Shown one piece after another: positions 1 through 6,208 of a stretch of DNA of 9,797 bases. The notes beneath the pieces were generated by a model. That model worked only from the letters and a program-made list of their open reading frames with translations, made no database searches and was not told the origin of the DNA. A program made the translations under genes and the position numbers. Source of the DNA: an uncultured Caulobacteraceae bacterium (lineage in GTDB: Bacteria > Pseudomonadota > Alphaproteobacteria > Caulobacterales > Caulobacteraceae); contig CALFYB010000097.1 in NCBI GenBank assembly GCA_937952995.1, positions 1 to 9,797 on the forward strand, read 5' to 3'. Numbering within the stretch: the first letter of the stretch is position 1; every line of letters starts with the position of its first letter.

Positions 1-431
1 TCACCCAGAGCGCCTTTGAACATATGCGCGACCCCTATCGCGTCGCGCGGCGGATTATGGACCTGTTGGTCCCGGGTGGGCTCTTATGTGTTCAGATTCC
101 GAACTGGGGTTCGTTATCGGCCAGGATCAACCAGAAGCGCTGGCATTGGCTGGCACCGCCTGACCACCTGCACTATTTCCGGCCCGAGGTGTTTTCGGCC
201 TTCCTGACCTCGATCGGCTTCATCACCGAAGAGATCACAGTGACGGGCTATCCTGAAGAGGTTGACCAGATCTACGACATGCTGGGTATAGCTGAGACCT
301 CTCGCACGCCAGAGACCCGCGACGTGGTTAGCCGCATGCTCACAGAAGGCTGGCTTGGCAATCAATTCCGGATCACGGCCCGCAAGCCTGAGAGCGGAGA
401 CATGGCGGCGGCGCGACCGAAGGGGCGATAA
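1..431 (+). CDS. Class I SAM-dependent methyltransferase, C-terminal fragment (5' end outside window)
   Basis: The frame is open from the first complete codon at position 3 and ends with TAA at 429-431, so about 142 codons are visible and the start lies upstream of the window. The visible part begins with a QSAFEHMRDP segment, which matches the late SAM-fold motif (FEHV-DP-type) of the Methyltransf_23 family. It continues with LLVPGGLLCVQIPN, the 'L-PGG-L-i-tPN' strand and turn typical of class I methyltransferases, and then PDHLHYF followed by a helix and GF, also characteristic of this family. The SAM-binding glycine loop would lie in the missing N-terminal half. Such enzymes are frequent in O-antigen and capsule loci, where they methylate sugars or chain ends. 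The acceptor cannot be read from the sequence. It converges on the family 61 glycosyltransferase with a 16-bp gap. The ATG at 24 is internal to the domain and is not the real start. Confidence 0.85.
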   Translation, partial: TQSAFEHMRDPYRVARRIMDLLVPGGLLCVQIPNWGSLSARINQKRWHWLAPPDHLHYFRPEVFSAFLTSIGFITEEITVTGYPEEVDQIYDMLGIAETSRTPETRDVVSRMLTEGWLGNQFRITARKPESGDMAAARPKGR

Positions 432-437
432 CGCCTC
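422..437 (+). terminator. Weak terminator-like hairpin at the convergent methyltransferase/GT61 junction
   Basis: GGGGCG (422-427) can pair with CGCCTC (432-437) over an ATAA loop, giving a 6-bp stem with one G-U pair. The stem overlaps the methyltransferase stop codon. On the + strand it is followed only by a short ATTT, not a proper T-run, and there is no T-run on the minus side. It could contribute to termination in the very short convergent gap, but the support is weak. Confidence 0.25.
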
Positions 438-447
438 AGATTTGCGC

Positions 448-1662
448 TTAGGCTAGTCGGCGACAGACATCCACGACCCGCTCGACGTCGATCACAGAGA
501 CCGAGTCCCAGTTGCCATCGACACTGACAATGCTGCTGTCTGCATCAAAACTGGTGCCAGACACGAAGCCATAGCGCACACCGACGAGCGATGCGGCGGT
601 CCAGAAATGGGCCTGGAGCATATATTCTGGAAAGAGCTCGATCAGAACCGAGCCCGGCTCGCAAAAGATCGCATTGATCAGACCGGCCCCATGTTGTCCG
701 ACAACGATCTTTGCGTTGGCAAAGAGCGCGATCTGCGCCCGAAGCGTCAGTTCTCCGGTTGCGACAATGTCAAAACCAGACTGCACGAGACCGGCCTCAA
801 GCTCAGCATTGTTAATCAAAGGCCGTGAAACAGCATCGCGGCGCGAAATATAGACCGATTGATCGACAGACGGCGCGGGCTGACCCTTGAGGGCATTGGC
901 TTTGAGATAGTCCACTGCCTCTTTGAAGATCTGCGGAATTTCGCCAAAATAGATCGTGTCCATGAAATGCAGATCGTCGAAGGCCAGAACCTCATCGCCC
1001 GCGACAATGATGTCGGCGGCCTCGATGCCCATGATCTCAACCGTTTCCTTAGCAAATCCGAGCAGGGAATCGGGAAGGACGATTTTTATACCCAGCGGCT
1101 TCATCTTGGTGACGTAGACATAGAGATAGATCAGGTTATCGGTTAGCCAGTGGGCATAGTTGGTGTGCCCGCTGTTAAAGCCCAAGAAACAGGGCTCAGT
1201 GATGTCGCGCTCTGACGCTCTGGAAACCAACAGATTACCGCCGTTCCAATCCAAGATCGGCGCTCGAAGGTCGGTAGATACCCACTGGGTGCTAGACCGA
1301 TCAAAGGTGCCATCGTCAAATAGCAAGCCTCCGCGACGCCCTAGGGTGCGAACATTATCACCGCGCCACAGACGCAAGGGATGAGACCGGTAGGTTTCGG
1401 ACGCGAACGGATACATACCCTGTCCCCAACCGGCTATGTGGTTTGGGAACACATCAAAGGGATCAGGGGTCACCCGGACAATGCTGTTGGCAGCCTCGAT
1501 GGTCTCGACAATTTCGATGTCTTTTGGCCAAGCAGACGCATTTTCGAAGAACAGCTGCCGCGGCTTCATCTCACGCCCACCGAGCATCAGGACCCTCCTG
1601 GCAACCTGTTTGAGCCGGCGGTAGGCGGCACGACGAAAGTTGGGAGCCATGATCTCGCTCAC
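448..1662 (-). CDS. Glycosyltransferase family 61 (DUF563-type) protein, 404 aa
   Basis: Predicted to transfer a sugar in surface-polysaccharide assembly on the cytoplasmic side; donor and acceptor are unknown. The C-terminal half carries hallmarks of the GT61/DUF563 family: SGHTNYAHWLTDN at about 164-176, YISRRDA at 271-277, and VVGQHGAGLINAIF at 320-333 followed by PGSVLIELFPE. The first ~65 residues are less conserved and basic. The chosen start is GTG at 1660-1662, which overlaps the upstream gene's TGA by 4 bp (GTGA) and suggests translational coupling, since no Shine-Dalgarno precedes it. An ATG four codons in (1648-1650) has a GGTGAG seven bases upstream and is a credible alternative, giving 400 aa. 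It is the last gene of the export operon and ends 16 bp from the convergent methyltransferase. The family call is firm; the specific sugar transferred is not known. Confidence 0.88.
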   Translation of the reverse strand: MSEIMAPNFRRAAYRRLKQVARRVLMLGGREMKPRQLFFENASAWPKDIEIVETIEAANSIVRVTPDPFDVFPNHIAGWGQGMYPFASETYRSHPLRLWRGDNVRTLGRRGGLLFDDGTFDRSSTQWVSTDLRAPILDWNGGNLLVSRASERDITEPCFLGFNSGHTNYAHWLTDNLIYLYVYVTKMKPLGIKIVLPDSLLGFAKETVEIMGIEAADIIVAGDEVLAFDDLHFMDTIYFGEIPQIFKEAVDYLKANALKGQPAPSVDQSVYISRRDAVSRPLINNAELEAGLVQSGFDIVATGELTLRAQIALFANAKIVVGQHGAGLINAIFCEPGSVLIELFPEYMLQAHFWTAASLVGVRYGFVSGTSFDADSSIVSVDGNWDSVSVIDVERVVDVCRRLA

Positions 1663-2285
1663 CAGTTCGAATAGTAGAGTAATTCAAGATCCGCTCCCGG
1701 GCCAAAGGGCCGCCGAAGCACGGTTCCTGACTCTGCGGGCCCAAACCATGGCTCGACCTCACGCATCACGGCCAAAGGCGCAATGATGCAGGCCGTAGAC
1801 CGGCCCGACCCAATGTCCAAGCTTAAGGCTGTGAGGTCGGGAGAACCTGACTCAGGCGCGCAATATAGGCCTAAAAACTGACAATCTCTGGAAGGGGGAG
1901 TGAATGGCGCTTGGCCTTGGCGATCTGGGGAAAAGTCTTCCAGACGACCCTGATCAATCAGATAGCGTGAAAATTCAGGATTAGGATGAGGCGCGGGATC
2001 GACCCAGCGCTCTGGAAGGATCGACATTTGAGCTGGGACGGCTAGGCGCTTATAAGGAAAACGCGAATGAACTGCCAAACCGTAGGCGAGCAACAGTCCG
2101 ACAAGACCGTCGCGATCATCGCTGATCCCATGCCCAAATTGCCGCTCGAACCAAGAGGCGTAATCTAGCCTGACAAAGGCGCGCCGCGCCATCCTATAGA
2201 CTGCCGCTGGGGCCCGCGTCGTCTTGGCAGCAGCCAAGTGATCAACGTGGTCCAAAGTCGCGGCAATGATGTCCCTAGCTCTCAT
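1659..2285 (-). CDS. Uncharacterised 208-aa protein within the polysaccharide export operon
   Basis: I do not recognise a family. The protein looks soluble: no signal peptide and no clear membrane segment. The N-terminal ~75 residues are helix-like and basic to amphipathic, including an RMARRAFVRLDYASWFERQF stretch at about 32-51 and a hydrophobic LVGLLLAYGLAV at about 62-73. The middle is proline- and aspartate-rich. The C-terminal third has alternating hydrophobic strands (DLTALSLDIGSGRSTACIIA) and ends in LELLYYSNW. The reading frame is supported by its position: the ATG at 2283-2285 overlaps the ABC ATPase stop (ATGA), and its TGA at 1659-1661 overlaps the GT61 start (GTGA). No Shine-Dalgarno is visible, consistent with coupled translation. 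Its context implies a job in making, modifying or exporting the same polysaccharide as its neighbours, but that is inference. Confidence 0.75.
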   Translation of the reverse strand: MRARDIIAATLDHVDHLAAAKTTRAPAAVYRMARRAFVRLDYASWFERQFGHGISDDRDGLVGLLLAYGLAVHSRFPYKRLAVPAQMSILPERWVDPAPHPNPEFSRYLIDQGRLEDFSPDRQGQAPFTPPSRDCQFLGLYCAPESGSPDLTALSLDIGSGRSTACIIAPLAVMREVEPWFGPAESGTVLRRPFGPGADLELLYYSNW

Positions 2286-3046
2286 TTTTGAGAGTCTAGA
2301 CGATCAAACACTTCAAGTGGAGGGCCATCTTCAACAATTACGCCGCGCTCAAGGACGATGACGCGGGTACAGACGCGCTTGATGATCTCCACCGAGTGCG
2401 ACGCCAAGAGTAGCGCACGGGCATTGCCAGCGTGGGAGGACATGCGCTCCGAGGCACGATTGAGGAACGCCGCGTCGCCAGGCGTGATCCACTCATCCAA
2501 GATCAAGATGTCGGGGTCGACGGCCGTCGCAAAGGCAAAACCTAAGCGGGTCAGCATGCCAGAACTATAGGTCCTCACCGGCATATCAAAGAACATGCCA
2601 AGCTCGGAAAATTCCTCAATATCGGGAATCAGGGCCGTGATCTGCTTGCGCGATAGGCCGCGATGCAGCCCCAAAAGCATGATGTTGGATCGGCCGCTGG
2701 CATCGGGCGAAAGACCCACATTGAGGTCCAGCATGGCCGAGACATTGCCGCGCGTGAAGACCTCGCCGCGCGTCGGCTCATAGACGCCCGCCGCAACCCG
2801 TAAGGCCGTGGTCTTGCCCGATCCATTGTGGCCATAGAGCGCGACCCGCTCGCCTTCATAGATGGTGATGTTCAGATTGTTCAGGGCCTGAACGACCACA
2901 TGGCCGCTCGCATCCTTGCCCAGACGCCCGCCGACCAAGGCCTTGAGCACAGACCCGCGAAGCGATGATTCCGACGTTGTAAAAACGCGGTAGATGAGAT
3001 CGACACCGCGCAGCTCAATAACCGGTGCACTCGATTGTCGCGACAT
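2282..3046 (-). CDS. wzt: Polysaccharide ABC transporter ATP-binding protein (Wzt/KpsT family), 254 aa
   Basis: Energises export of a lipid-linked polysaccharide across the inner membrane together with the permease encoded just upstream. Visible motifs are Walker A GHNGSGKTT (72-80), a degenerate signature YSSGM (160-164) of the form usual in the KpsT/Wzt/TagH subfamily in place of LSGGQ, Walker B ILILDEW (180-186), and the switch histidine in ASHS (H217). The extended N-terminus before the first core strand is also typical of the subfamily. The frame is open upstream to 3202, but that part overlaps the permease in another frame. The ATG at 3044-3046 lies 8 bp after the permease stop with an AGG upstream and gives the normal family N-terminus. 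At 254 aa the protein ends soon after the nucleotide-binding domain, so it lacks the ~150-residue carbohydrate-binding domain of the long Wzt proteins. It is followed by a 4-bp overlap with the 208-aa gene. Confidence 0.92.
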   Translation of the reverse strand: MSRQSSAPVIELRGVDLIYRVFTTSESSLRGSVLKALVGGRLGKDASGHVVVQALNNLNITIYEGERVALYGHNGSGKTTALRVAAGVYEPTRGEVFTRGNVSAMLDLNVGLSPDASGRSNIMLLGLHRGLSRKQITALIPDIEEFSELGMFFDMPVRTYSSGMLTRLGFAFATAVDPDILILDEWITPGDAAFLNRASERMSSHAGNARALLLASHSVEIIKRVCTRVIVLERGVIVEDGPPLEVFDRLDSQK

Positions 3047-3054
3047 GATTATAC

Positions 3055-3876
3055 CTAAACCCAGAAAGCGACTTTGGCCCGATTGGCGGCGAAGGCGGCA
3101 AAGGCCACGCCCATTCCAATAACGGCCGTGGCGATACAAAACCAGAGCGAAGCAGGTGTGGAGGTCGCTCCCAGGATCGGATCCCGAACCACAGCAATCC
3201 AATGATAGATCGGGTTCCAGTCAACGAACCAGCCCCCCTTCTCTAGCATGGTGGGGTTCCAGAAGATCGGCGACACAAACATGAAGAACTGCAGCACATA
3301 GGACACGACATAGGGCACGTCCCTGTAGCGCGCTGACAGCAGCCCTATGATCATAGAAATCCAGATCAAGTTAATGACCATGACGGCATAGCCGAACAAA
3401 AACAGGGGGACGTTCACCTTGCCGATAAAATGAAAATAAATCAGAATAAACAACAATACCGGTAAGGTATGTATATTTACTATCACATTTCGGATGATCA
3501 CTCGCATAATGTTAATAAACAAAGGCTGAGTGGAGTTTTTAATCATCGGACCACCCGCCACAAACGCCGCTGTAGCTTCATTGATGACGTTCACAAAGAA
3601 CAGCCAGATGAACAGCGTAGCGGTTATGAAAGGCAGATATTCGTTGATCGGTTGACGCAAAATCTTCGAATAGAGAAAGCCAAGCGACCCGGCGGTCACA
3701 CCCAAGGTCAAGGCCATCCACAACGGGCCCAACGCGGACCGACGGTAACGGTCCTCCATGTCGATCCAAGCCAGCATAGCAACGTTCGGGGTCATTTTCA
3801 GAGCTGAAACAATATCCCGGCCTGCCGCGCTCGCTAATTTCAAGATCGCCATAAAGGGAGGTCCAATATCAAACAA
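3055..3876 (-). CDS. wzm: Polysaccharide ABC transporter permease (ABC-2, Wzm/KpsM family), 265-273 aa
   Basis: Inner-membrane channel subunit that pairs with the Wzt-type ATPase to export an undecaprenyl- or lipid-linked polysaccharide. It has about six hydrophobic segments (roughly residues 51-69, 81-98, 125-151, 157-181, 187-206, 244-263 of the long form). It also carries the ABC-2 exporter signatures DRYRRSALGPLWMAL (42-56), SARYRDVPYVV (201-211) and VSPIFWNP (221-228). The start is uncertain. The long form begins at TTG 3874-3876. An in-frame ATG at 3850-3852 gives MAILKLAS and a 265-aa protein, a good family length, but neither has a clear Shine-Dalgarno. The gene is the first of the minus-strand operon, faces the sugar kinase gene across a ~150-bp divergent gap, and stops 8 bp before the ATPase start. 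Part of it (about 3420-3550) is visibly AT-richer than the rest of the window. Confidence 0.92.
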   Translation of the reverse strand: MFDIGPPFMAILKLASAAGRDIVSALKMTPNVAMLAWIDMEDRYRRSALGPLWMALTLGVTAGSLGFLYSKILRQPINEYLPFITATLFIWLFFVNVINEATAAFVAGGPMIKNSTQPLFINIMRVIIRNVIVNIHTLPVLLFILIYFHFIGKVNVPLFLFGYAVMVINLIWISMIIGLLSARYRDVPYVVSYVLQFFMFVSPIFWNPTMLEKGGWFVDWNPIYHWIAVVRDPILGATSTPASLWFCIATAVIGMGVAFAAFAANRAKVAFWV

Positions 3877-3914
3877 ACAATTAACGAGGATCGACCTATC
3901 AAGAATAGCCGCTT

Positions 3915-3971
3915 GCGTCTATCAGATATGATCATGTGATAAGCGTCTGTTGTCATCTTATCATCTGATAT
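3915..3971. repeat. Imperfect 28/29-bp tandem direct repeat with embedded ATCA-N-TGAT palindromes (candidate operator)
   Basis: In the divergent gap between the permease and kinase genes, unit 1 (3915-3942) and unit 2 (3943-3971) both begin with GCGTCT and end with near-identical ATCATGTGATA / ATCATCTGATA blocks. About 20 of 27 aligned bases match by hand. Within them are three small palindromes: ATCAGATATGAT (3921-3932), ATCATGTGAT (3931-3940) and TATCATCTGATA (3959-3970, five-base arms). TATCAGAT at 3920-3927 is also repeated inverted as ATCTGATA at 3963-3970. Repeated dyads between two divergent operons are typical of a transcription-factor operator. No regulator gene is visible in the window, so the protein that would bind here is unknown. 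Confidence 0.55.
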
Positions 3972-3978
3972 TTATGGC
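3950..3978 (+). promoter_or_regulatory. Weak candidate promoter for the hddA-like kinase gene
   Basis: TTGTCA at 3950-3955 matches five of six bases of the TTGACA -35 consensus. Seventeen bases later, TATGGC (3973-3978) is a poor -10 match (three of six). The element would overlap the second repeat unit, so a repressor bound there could block it. This is only a consensus-based guess. Confidence 0.25.
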
Positions 3979-4013
3979 AATAGTTCGGCGGCTCACGCCC
4001 TGTCGGTGCCCCT

Positions 4014-4020
4014 AGGGAGA
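4014..4020 (+). promoter_or_regulatory. Ribosome binding site for the kinase gene
   Basis: AGGGAGA lies eight bases upstream of the ATG at 4029 and decides that start. A closer ATG at 4022 in another frame opens only a four-codon reading frame that stops at 4034-4036. Confidence 0.6.
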
Positions 4021-4028
4021 CATGACCC

Positions 4029-5081
4029 ATGGCTAAGATTCGTGCGCGAGCACCGCTCCGATTGGGATTGGCAGGTGGTGGCAGCGATGTTTCGCCCTTC
4101 TGCGACCAACATGGCGGCGCGGTGCTCAATGTCACGATTGACCGTTACGCCTTTGCCTCGATTGAAACCTCGGTCGGTGCGGGGATCGTGTTAAGCGCGA
4201 CCGACTTGGGGACGGTGGATCGTCTCCCAACGATGGGCGGCGGTCAGACGCTGGATGACAGCACCGGACTTCGGCTCCACCGCGGCGTTATCAACAGTAT
4301 GGCCAAACTCTATGGTGACGGCGCGTTGCCGCAGGTGAAGCTGACCACCTATGTTGAAAGCCCTATGGGATCAGGCCTAGGGTCAAGCTCTGCACTCGTG
4401 GTCGCGATGGTCAAGGCGATGCTGGCCTATTACGATCAATCCCTGACAGCCTATGAGATCGCGCGCCTTGCCTTCGATATTGAGCGTAAGGATCTTGGCC
4501 TGCGCGGCGGGCGCCAGGACCAATATGCGGCAGCTTTTGGCGGCATCAATCTGATGAATTTTGGGGCTAATGATCACGCTGAGGTCACGCATGTGCCCGC
4601 CTCAGATGCGATGATGCATGAGCTCGAAGCCTCGCTCGTCCTGCTGTTCACCGGGGCCTCGCGCGAGTCTGCGACGGTGATTGAACGTCAAGCCGAGGCC
4701 CTGACCCGCGGCGGCTCGTCCCTGGAGGCGATGCATAATCTCAAGCGCGAAGCCGGGGCCATGCATGATGCCCTGCTCAACGGCGACCTTACCGACATTG
4801 CCACCGTCCTAGACCGGGGATGGGAGGCCAAGAAGGCGACATCGCCTGCCGTCTCTACCCCTCAGATCGAATCGGCTTTGGCAGCGGCCAAACAGGCCGG
4901 TGCGCTGGCAGGCAAGGTGTCCGGCGCGGGCGGCGGCGGGTTCATCATGTTCATCACCCCTCCCGAAGAACGCGCCCTGATCATTCGCACCCTAGAGGAG
5001 GGCGGCCACGGCGACTGCATGACCGGGCGCTTCGTCACCGACGGGGCCCTGTCTTGGACCACACCCAACCGCGTCGGCTAG
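4029..5081 (+). CDS. hddA: GHMP-family sugar kinase, D-glycero-alpha-D-manno-heptose 7-phosphate kinase (HddA)-like, 350 aa
   Basis: Likely phosphorylates the anomeric carbon of a sugar phosphate in the cytoplasm; for the named homologues this is the heptose 7-phosphate to 1,7-bisphosphate step toward GDP-heptose. All three GHMP motifs are present: RAPLRLGLAGGGSDVSPF at 7-24, the ATP-binding loop PMGSGLGSSSAL at 112-123, and KVSGAGGGGFIMF at 296-308. The GGRQDQYAAAFGG block at 160-172 carries the expected acidic residue. The N-terminal pattern (LAGGGSDV followed by GGAVLNVTID) and the 350-aa length fit the HddA/COG2605 kinases better than galactokinases or mevalonate kinases. The start has a good Shine-Dalgarno. 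Other GDP-heptose genes (isomerase, phosphatase, guanylyltransferase) are not in the window, so the exact substrate is inferred. Its TAG shares CTAG (5078-5081) with the stop of the convergent glycosyltransferase. Confidence 0.8.
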   Translation: MAKIRARAPLRLGLAGGGSDVSPFCDQHGGAVLNVTIDRYAFASIETSVGAGIVLSATDLGTVDRLPTMGGGQTLDDSTGLRLHRGVINSMAKLYGDGALPQVKLTTYVESPMGSGLGSSSALVVAMVKAMLAYYDQSLTAYEIARLAFDIERKDLGLRGGRQDQYAAAFGGINLMNFGANDHAEVTHVPASDAMMHELEASLVLLFTGASRESATVIERQAEALTRGGSSLEAMHNLKREAGAMHDALLNGDLTDIATVLDRGWEAKKATSPAVSTPQIESALAAAKQAGALAGKVSGAGGGGFIMFITPPEERALIIRTLEEGGHGDCMTGRFVTDGALSWTTPNRVG

Positions 5082-6070
5082 GGCGTCGGCCTAATCACGG
5101 CAGAGCGGCGCGCCAAGGTCAGGGGACTGATCGCCATGGCCCGCAGGATGGTCCCGGCCGACGCGGTTCGCGCCGCTTGGATCGGCCGACGGGTGGTCAA
5201 CATCGGTCCCAGCCCCGCAAAACCGGCGAGAAGGCCCCGCAAGACCGGCCGCGCCTCGCCGCGCATAGCGTGCATGATCAACAGGAGCGCTAAAACTGGC
5301 AGATGCAGCAGCGCCACCACCGGCACCAGCGGCCAAGGCGTGTTCTTGACCAGCAACCACAGCCGGTTCCGCGCCCCATGGAAGAGGGCGAAATCAGAGC
5401 GTGCGCCCAGCACAGCCGACCCGACATGGCTGACCACCGCCTGCGGCACAAAAAGCGTTGCCTCACCGATCAGGCGCAAGCGATAGCCCAGATCGACATC
5501 CTCGCAGTAACAGAAGAACCGCTCATCAAAGCCGCCGACCTGTAAGAATAGGTCCCGCGCAATCAGATGCGCTGCGCCACACGCCGAAAAGACCTCGCCT
5601 TCGGGCAAGGCTATCAGGTCATGGCCATAGGCCCCGCGATAGGGGATCCCCGCCAAGGTCAAGACATCTCCGGCCCCGTCGACCTTACCGGGACGGTCAG
5701 CCGCCTTTTGCAAGCAGGCAAAGCTGCGGATCTGCGGCCAACGCTGGGTCGCCGCGATCAGTTGCTCTAGCCAGTCAGGATCGGCATAGGCGTCCGGGTT
5801 GAGCAGGGCCAGCCATTGCCCCCTCGCCTGCGAAGCCGCCATATTATTTCCGGCCGCAAAGCCGATATTGCCGCCCGCTTCGATCAAGCGGATCGAAGGA
5901 TCAGCCTTGGCCGCCGCCTGGGCTGCGCCGTCGCTGGACCCATTGTCGACCAACAGCACCTCAAAATCGCCAAAGGTCTGGGCCCGCAAAGCCGCAAGAC
6001 ATCGCGAAAGGGTCGCCGCGCTTTCAAAGGCGACAATCACAACGCTGATGACGGGGGCGGAAGCGGTCAT
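5078..6070 (-). CDS. Glycosyltransferase family 2 (rhamnosyltransferase/WbbL-like), 330 aa
   Basis: A GT-A-fold inverting glycosyltransferase predicted to add a sugar to a growing surface polysaccharide at the cytoplasmic face. In the 330-aa form, ISVVIVAFES opens the nucleotide-binding fold, VDNGSSDG follows at 41-48 and NIGFAAGNN at about 68-76. NPDA at 91-94 replaces the DXD motif, as is common in this COG1216-like group, and GGFDERFFCYCEDVDLGYR (179-197) includes the catalytic ED. A hydrophobic stretch after residue ~245 (PLVPVVALLHLPVLALLLI) probably anchors or associates the protein with the membrane. The chosen start is ATG 6068-6070, which has AGG six bases upstream. An in-frame ATG at 6092-6094 would add eight residues but has no visible Shine-Dalgarno. 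It diverges from nadE and ends tail to tail with the kinase gene, sharing CTAG. The sugar donor is unknown. Confidence 0.9.
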   Translation of the reverse strand: MTASAPVISVVIVAFESAATLSRCLAALRAQTFGDFEVLLVDNGSSDGAAQAAAKADPSIRLIEAGGNIGFAAGNNMAASQARGQWLALLNPDAYADPDWLEQLIAATQRWPQIRSFACLQKAADRPGKVDGAGDVLTLAGIPYRGAYGHDLIALPEGEVFSACGAAHLIARDLFLQVGGFDERFFCYCEDVDLGYRLRLIGEATLFVPQAVVSHVGSAVLGARSDFALFHGARNRLWLLVKNTPWPLVPVVALLHLPVLALLLIMHAMRGEARPVLRGLLAGFAGLGPMLTTRRPIQAARTASAGTILRAMAISPLTLARRSAVIRPTP

Positions 6071-6208
6071 GAAAAGCCTAAGGAACGATGCCATGGCTTA
6101 ACACGAAGACCGGCTCAAACAAGGCCTTCGCCAAGCCAATAGCCTCCTTGCGCCTCATGCTCTAAGATGAAGGCTGATCTAGGCTGGCTCGACGTGCACG
6201 GGGTATTC

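Noticed and set aside
3047..3202. 52-residue N-terminal extension of the ABC ATPase
   Set aside because: The extension lies inside the permease coding region in another frame and is cysteine/arginine-rich nonsense. The ATG at 3046 gives the family N-terminus.
4820..5293. 157-codon + strand frame across the end of the kinase and GT2 genes
   Set aside because: The translation is arginine/glycine/proline-rich, low-complexity shadow sequence; both real genes there have full family motifs.
6167..6208. 14-residue N-terminal extension of NadE
   Set aside because: No ribosome binding site precedes the ATG at 6167, and the family N-terminus begins at the 6209 ATG, which has a GGGG upstream.
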